Assembly: GCA_015222985.1 (NCBI GenBank) | Contig: JADFWI010000418.1 | Span: 1-7,860, forward strand | DNA: 7,860 nucleotides | Source: Pseudomonadota bacterium | GTDB taxonomy: Bacteria; Desulfobacterota; Desulfobacteria; Desulfobacterales; C00003060 | Direction of reading: 5' to 3' | Shown here: positions 1-6,120 of the stretch, one piece after another | Layout: each line of letters starts with the position of its first letter | Position numbering within the stretch: the stretch's first letter is position 1 | Position numbers and translations under genes: made by a program | Notes under the pieces: model-generated | Seen by the model: only the letters and a program-made list of their open reading frames with translations | Told to the model about the DNA's origin: nothing | Database searches by the model: none

Positions 1-1583
1 CGTCGTTGGAACACAAGATAGTCAAAAATCAGCCTTGCTACTATGATAGCCGTGAAAAGGCTTGCCAATATACCTATACTCAGAGTCACGGCAAAGCCTT
101 TCACAGGTCCGGTCCCGAACTGAAAGAGGACCAAGGCTGCAATCAAAGTCGTAACGTTTGCATCCAATATAGTTAGCGTGGCCCTGGCGTAGCCTGCGTC
201 CACTGCAGCCCTGGGAGTCTTGCCTAAACGCACTTCCTCCCGAATACGCTCAAAGACAATTACATTGGCATCCACAGCCATGCCGATAGTGAGGATAATT
301 CCCGCAATGCCCGGCAGTGTCAGCGTTGCCTGAAATGCAGCCAGCGCGGCAGCAATGAGAATGATATTTAAGAAGAGAGCGATATTTGCAATCATGCCGG
401 CGCCTTTGTAATAGATCCCGATAAACAGGAGCACAAGTATCCCTCCAACGCACATGGAAACAATGCCTTTTTGAATCGAGTCGCGGCCCAAGGAAGGGCC
501 AACCGTGCGTTCTTCAAGGATCTGAACCGGGGCGGGAAGGGCTCCGGCCCGTAGCACGATGGCCAGATCGTGAGCCTCTTCAGTCGTGAAATTTCCCGTA
601 ATGCGGGCATGGCCTCCACTGATTTTTTCCTGAATAACAGGGGCCGAGTAGATGTGGTTGTCGAGCACAATGGCCAAGCGCTTTTTAACATTTGCTTCAG
701 TAATACGTTCGAAAAGGCGGGCCCCCTTTTTGTCGAAGTCAATGGTTACATAGGGCTCGTTAAACTGAGAATCAATTTGAACCCTCGCATCGGTGAGGTA
801 CTCTCCGGTCAAATACGTTCGTTTTTGGACCAGAAAGGGTGTTTTTCTGGTACGTCCCGTGTCTTTGTCTTCAACTACCTGGTAAAGGAGCAAATCATTC
901 GGTGGCACGTGCCCTTTCAGGGCTTCCTCCACGTCATGGTCTTCGTCGACCAGCTTGAATTCAAGCAGAGCTGTTTTGCCGATCAGGTTTATGGCTCTCT
1001 GGGGGTCTTTGATTCCGGGCAGTTGTATCAAAATTCGATTTTCCCCTTGGCGGCGTATGTCCGGCTCGCTTACACCAAACTGATCGATACGATTTCGAAT
1101 GGTTTCCATGGCTTGTTTTGTAGCCATTTCTTTTATGTACTCCACTTCCCGATCAGGCAGGTCGAGTTGTATTGCGAGGCCTTGACCCTCTGAGGTCCTA
1201 GATACCTCGCGGAGTACTCCGAAATCTTTGTCAAGCATGTTGTCAAAGGGCTCAATATCTTCTTGCTTCAGGATCCGAACCGATATTCGCGTGTCGGTAG
1301 GGCGGCCAATATCGACCGGTCGTATTTTCGCCTTTTTCATAGCCGCCCGCAGGTCCCCGGCTGTACGTTCTATCCTGTTTTCAACCGCTTTTTCAGTTTG
1401 GACCTCCAGCACAAGATGTACGCCGCCCTGAAGATCCAGCCCGAGGCGAACCTTTTCCGACGGAAGTATTCCAATAGACGTCCACCACCCCGGCACCGTT
1501 GAAAAGAGCGAAGGTGCCACATAGATGCATGCCACCGCAACGAGTCCGACAATCAAGAATAACTTCCACTTAAGTTGTTTCAA
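1..1583 (-). CDS. secD: Protein translocase subunit SecD (3' end off the window)
   Basis: SecD is the inner-membrane partner of SecF. With the SecYEG channel it uses the proton motive force to pull exported proteins out on the periplasmic side. Reading the minus strand from 1583 gives an open frame of 527 codons to the window edge with no stop. Seen: one N-terminal membrane segment (about residues 7-24), then the SecD hallmark LGLDLQGG at about 46-53, the periplasmic motif RNRIDQFGVSEPDI near 162, and GPSLGRD near 358. A C-terminal block of membrane segments follows, with GMAVDANVIVFERIREE near 433-449, which carries the conserved aspartate of the transport domain. The last codons read RLIFDYLVFQR, close to the usual SecD end, so only a few residues should be missing. 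The start is TTG, chosen because AAGGAG lies 7 nt upstream and residue spacing fits the family. It follows yajC by 17 bp; secF is expected next, outside the window. Confidence 0.96.
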   Translation of the reverse strand, partial: MKQLKWKLFLIVGLVAVACIYVAPSLFSTVPGWWTSIGILPSEKVRLGLDLQGGVHLVLEVQTEKAVENRIERTAGDLRAAMKKAKIRPVDIGRPTDTRISVRILKQEDIEPFDNMLDKDFGVLREVSRTSEGQGLAIQLDLPDREVEYIKEMATKQAMETIRNRIDQFGVSEPDIRRQGENRILIQLPGIKDPQRAINLIGKTALLEFKLVDEDHDVEEALKGHVPPNDLLLYQVVEDKDTGRTRKTPFLVQKRTYLTGEYLTDARVQIDSQFNEPYVTIDFDKKGARLFERITEANVKKRLAIVLDNHIYSAPVIQEKISGGHARITGNFTTEEAHDLAIVLRAGALPAPVQILEERTVGPSLGRDSIQKGIVSMCVGGILVLLFIGIYYKGAGMIANIALFLNIILIAAALAAFQATLTLPGIAGIILTIGMAVDANVIVFERIREEVRLGKTPRAAVDAGYARATLTILDANVTTLIAALVLFQFGTGPVKGFAVTLSIGILASLFTAIIVARLIFDYLVFQR

Positions 1584-1590
1584 TCAATTG

Positions 1591-1596
1591 CTCCTT
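1591..1596 (-). promoter_or_regulatory. Shine-Dalgarno site of secD, fixing a TTG start
   Basis: The minus strand reads AAGGAG here, 7 nt before TTG at 1583-1581. No ATG offers a comparable site before the first membrane segment, so this decides the TTG start of secD. It lies in the 17-bp gap after the yajC stop, consistent with translation from a shared mRNA. Confidence 0.8.
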
Positions 1597-1600
1597 GACT

Positions 1601-1927
1601 CTATTTGGGGCTCGGGTTGTCGGTTTGCGTCAGGCCTGATACGTTGGCCCTGGCTACCTTGACACGCACCTTTTCGGAGATCTCAACCGTTATAACCGTG
1701 TCCGTAATTCCAGTGATGCGTCCGTAAAGTCCACCGCTTGTTACGATGCGGTCTCCCTTTTTCAGGTTGCTGATCATCTCGCGGTGCTTTTTCTGTTTCT
1801 TTTGTTGGGGTCGGATCAACAGGAAATAGAATATCACAAACATTAGGATCAGAGGAACAAAGGCCCCAAATCCGCCCTGCCCCGACGATTCCCCTCCAGT
1901 GCCCATGGCATACGCAATGTCAATCAA
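1601..1927 (-). CDS. yajC: Sec translocon accessory subunit YajC
   Basis: YajC is a small single-pass inner-membrane protein that associates with SecDF and SecYEG. Its role is accessory and it is not essential in E. coli. The 108-residue length is normal. Seen: a short glycine-rich periplasmic N-terminus, a membrane helix at about residues 21-38, then the family signature RPQQKKQKKHREMISNLKKG at 39-58, followed by GDRIVTSGGLYGRI, and a small beta-rich cytoplasmic domain to about residue 100. The start is TTG at 1927: it sits 7 nt after a near-perfect Shine-Dalgarno sequence. The next candidate, ATG at residue 8, lacks such a site. It is upstream of secD on the same strand with a 17-bp gap, a very common arrangement. 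The usual upstream partner tgt is not in this window; an unknown lipoprotein gene is there instead. Confidence 0.95.
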   Translation of the reverse strand: MIDIAYAMGTGGESSGQGGFGAFVPLILMFVIFYFLLIRPQQKKQKKHREMISNLKKGDRIVTSGGLYGRITGITDTVITVEISEKVRVKVARANVSGLTQTDNPSPK

Positions 1928-1934
1928 GATAAAT

Positions 1935-1943
1935 ACCTCCTTT
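1935..1943 (-). promoter_or_regulatory. Strong Shine-Dalgarno site of yajC
   Basis: The minus strand reads AAAGGAGGT, nearly the full anti-16S complement, 7 nt before the TTG at 1927. It justifies a TTG start for yajC. The combination of a very strong site with a weak start codon suggests initiation rate is set by the site. Confidence 0.8.
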
Positions 1944-1956
1944 GTTTTTGGTTATT

Positions 1957-2080
1957 CGGAAATCGTTTGTCTTCGATGCCCGATGCAGGATGCCTGATAC
2001 CGGATGCCCGATGCATCAGTCCGCATATTGCAAATTCTTCGTTCCTATCCGGGCTCTGGTATCCTGCATCACCATTTCCG
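1957..2080. repeat. Imperfect palindrome containing a six-unit heptamer array
   Basis: From 1974 to 2015 there are six contiguous 7-nt units on the plus strand, consensus SGATGCM; the fourth (1995-2001) is TGATACC. Inverted copies of two units lie at 2058-2071. GATGCAGGATGCC (1982-1994) therefore pairs with 2058-2070 with a single G/A difference that is a wobble pair in RNA. Extending the pairing to 1982-2005 against 2047-2070 gives 20 of 24 matches around a 41-nt loop. Outer arms CGGAAAT (1957-1963) and ATTTCCG (2074-2080) are perfect complements. The element fills most of the gap between the lipoprotein gene, whose stop is 5 bp away, and yajC. It could act as a terminator or mRNA stem, or be a relic of a small mobile element; no direct evidence for either. 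Confidence 0.75.
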
Positions 2081-2085
2081 AGTCA

Positions 2086-2769
2086 CTATTGTTCCAGCTT
2101 CCAATGCATTTCAGTTGTACCGAGTACACTCGTGATGACGAGCTTAACTTCCTTCGTGTTATCTCCAATGAACGGGCGGTCACCCTCAGGTACGTCGTAA
2201 GGAAACCTTACAGTGTATATTGACTTCCATGGCGTGATATAGGGATAGAAGTGGGGCGTGACGGCATTATGTCGCTTAACCCGCCTTACTTCAACAGGGG
2301 CCACGCGCTCGTCCTTGTCGTTAACCAGATAAAAACTCCACATCGATTTGAACTTGTCAAAATCATCCCACTTTTTTTCAGGCACAAAGCTTGCCATCAG
2401 AAACTCATGGCCAAGGGTAGCAGCGCTGAGTTGGTCTTCCATAAATTGTTTTTTCTCCTGAGATGTCAGCTTATGCGCCTTTGCGTACTCATCAGCATAA
2501 GCACGGCGAAATTCATGTGACTTGAAAGTAGCCGAGACAATGAGCTTTATCTCAAACCCCCGATATATGCGGGCCTCGCGGCTCCACTTGTCAGAAACGC
2601 TTTTGTAAGTTTCTGTATGATAGGGTTCGGAGGATTCAACAAACCGATCCACACTAGTGCAATTTGCGGTAAACAGCAACAGCATAGCTGCAAGAAAAAT
2701 GAAGATCTTGGGTTGGCAAAGAGCACAGGTAACGTCTTTCCGGCTTTTCTTAAGATCTTCGCAATGCAT
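2086..2769 (-). CDS. Putative lipoprotein of unknown function
   Basis: I do not recognise the family. From ATG at 2769 the product is 227 residues. A short polar, basic N-terminus (KKSRK) is followed by a hydrophobic segment at about 22-36 ending LLLFTANC, so Cys37 is a candidate lipidation site. The lipobox is imperfect because asparagine precedes the cysteine. The mature part is soluble and charged, with helical stretches (about 90-125, rich in Lys/Glu) followed by a more beta-like C-terminal half containing VAPVEVRRVKRH and YTVRFPYDVPEG. The frame is open to a TTG at 2820, but that extension is made of heptamer repeats and has no Shine-Dalgarno site, so ATG 2769 is preferred; it too lacks a well-placed site. 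The first codons of the true gene may have been altered by the repeat. It lies between purB and yajC on the same strand; an envelope role is inferred only from the signal sequence. Confidence 0.75.
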   Translation of the reverse strand: MHCEDLKKSRKDVTCALCQPKIFIFLAAMLLLFTANCTSVDRFVESSEPYHTETYKSVSDKWSREARIYRGFEIKLIVSATFKSHEFRRAYADEYAKAHKLTSQEKKQFMEDQLSAATLGHEFLMASFVPEKKWDDFDKFKSMWSFYLVNDKDERVAPVEVRRVKRHNAVTPHFYPYITPWKSIYTVRFPYDVPEGDRPFIGDNTKEVKLVITSVLGTTEMHWKLEQ

Positions 2770-2803
2770 CCTTTTTTGTCCGAACACCACGTCAAACCAA
2801 TAT

Positions 2804-2922
2804 TGAAGCTGAAAGCTCAAAGCTTAAAGAAAAACTGACGATTGCAAATGGAGCTTATCAATTTCGTTGAACACAGAGGCTATTGCCTTTAAGTTCATTG
2901 AACTCTGAGTTTTGAGCTTTCA
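2804..2922. repeat. Inverted pair of heptamer arrays between purB and the lipoprotein gene
   Basis: Plus-strand heptamers at 2804-2810, 2811-2817, 2818-2824 and (decayed) 2825-2831 share the core RAAGCT. Related heptamers occur in the opposite orientation at about 2887-2921. As a result TGAAAGCTCAAA (2810-2821) is an exact reverse complement of 2911-2922, and CTTAAAG (2823-2829) of CTTTAAG (2887-2893). The right arm overlaps the last codons and the stop of purB; the left arm lies just before the lipoprotein start. The whole junction could fold as a long interrupted stem of about 113-119 nt, possibly ending purB transcripts, though it has no convincing U-tract. Confidence 0.7.
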
Positions 2923-4208
2923 AAGACACGGGTAAATATGGTATCCACATGTCTCAGTTGGAAGTCAACATCAAATATTTTTTCAACCTGCTTGTTTCCT
3001 AGATGCTTTGCAATTTCAGGATCGTTTTTCACGAGATCCATAAAATTTTTGTTCTCCTTCCACGCACGCACGGCCTGTTTCTGAACCATCTTGTATGCCT
3101 GCTCCCTGCTGACCCCCCCCTTGGCCAAGGCAAGGAGTATCTGCTGCGAAAAGATGAGACCACGGGTCAGCGCCAAGTTGTGTTGCATCCGTTCAGGATA
3201 GAGCACTAGCTGGCGGATGATTTCTGTCACACGGTGCAACATGTAGTCAACAAGAATTGTGGTGTCCGGGATGATCACTCTCTCCACAGAAGAATGGCTG
3301 ATGTCACGCTCGTGCCAAAGGGCTACATTGTTCAATGCTGCAGACGCATTGGAGCGAACCAGCCTTGCCAAGCCAGAAAGATTTTCCGATGATACAGGGT
3401 TACGTTTGTGTGGCATGGCCGAAGAGCCTTTTTGTCCCTTTGAGAAATATTCCTCTGCTTCCGAGACCTCTGTCCTTTGAAGGTGCCGGATTTCCACCGC
3501 CATCTTTTCTATTGTCGAGGCTATGATGGCAAGCGTGCAAAAGTACTCGGCATAGCGATCCCTTTGGATGATCTGTGTGGATACAGGAGCCGGCTTGAGC
3601 CCCAGTTTTCTGCACACACGGGCTTCCACCCTTGGTGAAACACTGGCAAAGGTGCCAACAGCCCCTGAAATCTTGCCTACACTGATGGTTTCCAGGGCAT
3701 GTTCCATTCTCCGGCGGTTTCGCCGCATCTCGTCGTACCAGAGGGCCAACTTCAGGCCGAAGGTGGTGGGTTCGGCATGGATGCCGTGAGATCGGCCCAC
3801 CATAACGGTGTTCTTATGTGTCAATGCCTTTTTCTTCAGGGTGGCCAGCAGAAGGTCACAGTCCTTTAAAATAATCTTGGATGCCTGCCGCAGTCTGACC
3901 GCCATTGCCGTATCCACAATATCCGAGGACGTGAGCCCAAAGTGGACATACCTTGAGTCCTGGCCGACGCTTTCTGCCACATTGGTTAAAAAGGCAATCA
4001 CATCGTGCTTGGTCTCGGCCTCAATAGAGTCGATCCTTTCAATGGAAAAGCGCGCTTTGTTGCGGATATTTTGCGCGGCCTTCTTAGGGATTTCACCCAT
4101 TCCGGCCATGGCCTCACAAACAAGAATCTCGACCTCAAGCCAGGTTTGGAACTTGTTTTCGTCCGTCCATATGCAGCCCATGGACTGTCGGGTATATCTC
4201 TTAATCAT
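2895..4208 (-). CDS. purB: Adenylosuccinate lyase PurB
   Basis: A cytoplasmic tetrameric enzyme that acts twice in purine synthesis: SAICAR to AICAR plus fumarate, and adenylosuccinate to AMP plus fumarate. The 437-residue product matches the shorter Bacillus/Thermotoga-type PurB (about 430). Seen: TKHDV with His68, the substrate-binding HFGLTSSDI at 89-97, GRSHGIHAEPTTFG with His141 and His144 at 138-151, and the superfamily signature GSSAMPHKRNP at 261-271 with the catalytic serine (Ser262/263) in the mobile loop. All key residues are present, so it should be active. The ATG at 4208 aligns with the family N-terminus (MIKRYTR); only a weak GGA/GAG site precedes it. The last eight or so residues (ESSKLRVQ) and the stop are encoded by a heptamer repeat, which may have replaced the original tail. 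Downstream of it on the same strand is the unknown lipoprotein gene. Confidence 0.98.
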   Translation of the reverse strand: MIKRYTRQSMGCIWTDENKFQTWLEVEILVCEAMAGMGEIPKKAAQNIRNKARFSIERIDSIEAETKHDVIAFLTNVAESVGQDSRYVHFGLTSSDIVDTAMAVRLRQASKIILKDCDLLLATLKKKALTHKNTVMVGRSHGIHAEPTTFGLKLALWYDEMRRNRRRMEHALETISVGKISGAVGTFASVSPRVEARVCRKLGLKPAPVSTQIIQRDRYAEYFCTLAIIASTIEKMAVEIRHLQRTEVSEAEEYFSKGQKGSSAMPHKRNPVSSENLSGLARLVRSNASAALNNVALWHERDISHSSVERVIIPDTTILVDYMLHRVTEIIRQLVLYPERMQHNLALTRGLIFSQQILLALAKGGVSREQAYKMVQKQAVRAWKENKNFMDLVKNDPEIAKHLGNKQVEKIFDVDFQLRHVDTIFTRVFESSKLRVQ

Positions 4209-4236
4209 TGCTCGTTCCGTTGATGAGCCGGACAGG

Positions 4237-4262
4237 ATCTATAGGATCTTATAGATTTTTTT
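4237..4262 (+). terminator. Hairpin plus T-tract upstream of purB
   Basis: ATCTATA (4237-4243) and TATAGAT (4250-4256) form a perfect 7-bp stem with a 6-nt loop. A run of seven T (4256-4262) follows on the plus strand. It looks like a weak, A/T-rich intrinsic terminator for plus-strand transcripts, yet no plus-strand gene lies upstream. On the minus strand the same stem would sit in the leader of purB, about 30 nt before its ATG. AGGATCTAT is also partly repeated in tandem here. Function uncertain. Confidence 0.35.
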
Positions 4263-4290
4263 CTTATCAGTCTTCTGACGCCAGCCCGGA

Positions 4291-4314
4291 TGGAATGTTG
4301 GAATACTGGAGTTT
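4291..4314. repeat. Degenerate 8-nt tandem repeat
   Basis: Three consecutive units on the plus strand: TGGAATGT (4291-4298), TGGAATAC (4299-4306) and the decayed TGGAGTTT (4307-4314). It lies in the 155-bp gap between the LysM-like gene and purB. It differs in unit sequence and period from the heptamer arrays in the other gaps but is the same kind of object. Short, so chance cannot be excluded. Confidence 0.5.
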
Positions 4315-4320
4315 AATTCA

Positions 4321-4357
4321 GCGGCGCAGCCGCGTCACATAAAATCGCGCAGCGATT
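4321..4357 (-). terminator. Two small hairpins after the LysM-like gene; possible terminator
   Basis: On the plus strand GCGGC-GCA-GCCGC (4321-4333) and AATCGC-GCA-GCGATT (4343-4357) are two perfect hairpins with the same 3-nt loop. Read on the minus strand, the second begins 6 nt after the TAA at 4364-4366 and runs into TTTTATG. This suits a short intrinsic terminator, with the G+C-rich hairpin as a second barrier. Stems are only 6 and 5 bp, so strength is doubtful. Confidence 0.45.
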
Positions 4358-4363
4358 CTATCA

Positions 4364-5113
4364 TTATTGCTCGGCGGGTAACCACAAGGTTTCACCATCG
4401 AACTCGATCCGGTTAACATCTTTGTAATCGATCCGGTCTAACAGGGCATATATATAACCCATATTGTAGATGACAACTTTGGTCAATGGATATATCAGGT
4501 CAAGATCTGTTTCGAGTTTCCCATCTTTCAGATTGTATATGTACACCATGTGTTCGGAAAATTTCAATATCTTGCCAACGCCGGAGCTACGCCCGAAATG
4601 GTCCGGTTCATCAGCCAGAGGGGAAATCTGTATCGCCTTGTGTTCGTAATAATCCTTGAGAAGCCGGAAGTGAATATCCCATATGTTGTCACTTGGCTGA
4701 ACCACATGAATCCCATACTCGCGGATCTTCTCCAGCGCGGCTCCGGTTTCCAGATCTGTTTCCAGGATCTCTCCCTGCTTGAGTTGGATCTCATCCAGGA
4801 TCTTTTTCATTCGAACAGTTTTGTCTCCGACCTTAATAGATTCATCTGACTTCACAATCATATCAATGCTCTTGTCAATGCCATATTGCGCTTTGCGCTC
4901 TTTCATCAGTTCAGTCAGAGCCTTGTCGCTTTCTTCTTTCAGCTTGCCATAGTCAATGATTTTTTCCGGTGGAATCAGCACCCTTTTTTTCGCTGGTAAA
5001 ACAGGCACACCCTCGGGATGTTTTACGAGTTGTTCGCGTTGCCTGGAAACAAACCAAAATCCACCCACAATCAGGACAATACAGCAGGCGGCTATGATGA
5101 GATACTTACGCAT
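4364..5113 (-). CDS. Membrane-anchored protein with a diverged LysM-like region
   Basis: 249 residues, with no family firmly recognised. One N-terminal membrane segment (about residues 4-22) is followed by SRQR, which suggests an anchored protein with its bulk in the periplasm. Residues 51-115 are charged and probably helical (KLKEESDKALTELMKERK). Residues 135-150, YGIHVVQPSDNIWDIH, resemble the start of a LysM domain (usual form: hxVxxGDxLWxI), although the usual glycine is serine. The expected second half, with its asparagine-rich turn, is not clear. The tail, IYPLTKVVIYNMGYIYALLD then DVNRIEFDGETLWLP, again recalls LysM-type ending patterns. If correct it could bind peptidoglycan, but that is inference. 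ATG at 5113 is chosen because the membrane segment begins right after it; no good Shine-Dalgarno site is seen. It lies between the phospholipase-like gene and purB, with 128- and 155-bp gaps. Confidence 0.85.
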   Translation of the reverse strand: MRKYLIIAACCIVLIVGGFWFVSRQREQLVKHPEGVPVLPAKKRVLIPPEKIIDYGKLKEESDKALTELMKERKAQYGIDKSIDMIVKSDESIKVGDKTVRMKKILDEIQLKQGEILETDLETGAALEKIREYGIHVVQPSDNIWDIHFRLLKDYYEHKAIQISPLADEPDHFGRSSGVGKILKFSEHMVYIYNLKDGKLETDLDLIYPLTKVVIYNMGYIYALLDRIDYKDVNRIEFDGETLWLPAEQ

Positions 5114-5173
5114 TTGTCACATTAGTTCAAGTCAGGGTATTGTTGTGGCTTGCCAATGATTTTATGCATGGGC

Positions 5174-5202
5174 TAGTTACAAGATTACACAATTGGTGTC
5201 AA
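5174..5202 (-). promoter_or_regulatory. Candidate sigma-70 promoter for the LysM-like gene
   Basis: On the minus strand a perfect -35 TTGACA (5202-5197) is followed either by TGTAAC (5181-5176, 15-bp spacer, 4/6 match) or TAACTA (5179-5174, 17-bp spacer, poor match). Either would start RNA about 55-60 nt before the ATG at 5113. The spacer contains the inverted pair ACAC-AATTG-GTGT (5187-5199), which overlaps the -35 edge and could be an operator. The -35 is good, the -10 is weak. Confidence 0.35.
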
Positions 5203-5241
5203 CACTAATCAAGGTAACTCCAAATGAGAGATTCGGGATGG

Positions 5242-6120
5242 TTACAGTCTTTGCAAACCAACATTGACGTAATCAAGCGCGTCGGAAGCAACTCCTTCTA
5301 CGAGCGCTTGTACGGTTCCGGAAAAGGCCCCGCCATCAGTCAGAGCGCTCAAATCAAGCCTGTCCATAATCGGAAAGTTCTCGATTCGAACCATTTCGGG
5401 ATAAAACAAACTGGACCATGTCTCCATGCGTCCTCCCGCAAGTCTGTCAGACAGATTCACAATGTGGTATAAGGCTCTCACGGTAAATAGTCTCATGAAA
5501 AGACGTTGTTGTCTGTGAGCCCTCCTGAGAGCGCCCAAAAGACAAGGGTGCAGAGGGCAGGTATCTTGCGTCAACTGTGTGAGATAAAAGAGGAACAGGC
5601 AATCCTCCGTGGGACGATCCACGCTTACCATGCTTTCCAATTGAAAGCATCTGGGATGGAGGTCAAGCTCCCGCAACAGGGCCATATCGATCAGCGTCTC
5701 AAACTGCCGGTGCGTTGCCACAGCAGGGTTGCCTTCTTGATTCCACCTTGTCGTGTAATGGTCGATAACTCCGTGAATGATACGATCGCTGACCGTATGT
5801 GTTACAACGCCTGCGGAAAATGCCAGTTTCAAGGGCCATCTGCAAGGGCTGGCCTTAATGGCATCAAATAAGCCTAGGGCCGTTTCGTCATTTTTGGCGG
5901 TCTTTCTCGAGTGAAGGGCCTGAGAGATCTTGACGTAGTCTTCTTTGGGAATTTTTCGCAAGGGAGCTACATCGTAAGCGAAGGCGTCCGGCAGTATTGC
6001 TCCGAGACAAAAGGCCCGCATGTTTTTTTCAAGCACCTGGGTCAACAGCTTTTGCCGGGATTCTTTCAGCCGGGTCAAGACATTTTGAGCTATCAGGATA
6101 TGTGTCAGTTCCTTGGGCAT
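5242..6120 (-). CDS. Zinc-dependent phospholipase C-like protein
   Basis: 292 residues, similar to the zinc-dependent phospholipase C / S1-P1 nuclease fold. Bacillus cereus PC-PLC binds three zinc ions with His14, Asp55, His69, His118, Asp122, His128, His142 and Glu146. Counterparts visible here are ELTH with His7, GAILPD with Asp45, LH with His70, VVTHTVSD with His108 and Asp112, His116 or His121 in HGVIDHY, and ATHRQFETLID with His137 and Glu141. The 4-residue steps His108-Asp112 and His137-Glu141 match the known enzyme. There is no signal peptide, unlike secreted phospholipases, so the protein is probably cytoplasmic; its substrate is unknown. The C-terminal half (170-292) has no motif I know. 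Start: ATG at 6120 with two in-frame TAA codons just upstream, so it cannot be longer; no Shine-Dalgarno site is present. It is divergent from the transporter gene, 56 bp apart. Confidence 0.85.
   Translation of the reverse strand: MPKELTHILIAQNVLTRLKESRQKLLTQVLEKNMRAFCLGAILPDAFAYDVAPLRKIPKEDYVKISQALHSRKTAKNDETALGLFDAIKASPCRWPLKLAFSAGVVTHTVSDRIIHGVIDHYTTRWNQEGNPAVATHRQFETLIDMALLRELDLHPRCFQLESMVSVDRPTEDCLFLFYLTQLTQDTCPLHPCLLGALRRAHRQQRLFMRLFTVRALYHIVNLSDRLAGGRMETWSSLFYPEMVRIENFPIMDRLDLSALTDGGAFSGTVQALVEGVASDALDYVNVGLQRL

Noticed and set aside
570..1193. A 207-codon open frame on the plus strand opposite secD
   Set aside because: It is the antisense shadow of well-conserved SecD sequence and its translation shows no domain-like composition or ribosome site.
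1974..2015. A CRISPR array, suggested by regular repeats
   Set aside because: Units are 7 nt with no spacers; there are no cas genes nearby.
2770..2820. N-terminal extension of the lipoprotein gene to a TTG at 2820
   Set aside because: The extension is encoded by heptamer repeats, has no Shine-Dalgarno site and would place 17 extra residues before the signal sequence.
2804..2922. A transposase-bearing insertion sequence, suggested by inverted arms
   Set aside because: The interval is under 120 bp with no coding sequence of its own; at most it is a miniature element.
3808..4254. A 148-codon plus-strand frame opposite purB
   Set aside because: Antisense shadow of PurB, whose catalytic motifs prove the minus strand is coding.
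5506..5871. A 121-codon plus-strand frame opposite the phospholipase-like gene
   Set aside because: The minus-strand frame has an ordered set of metal ligands; the plus-strand product has no recognisable features.
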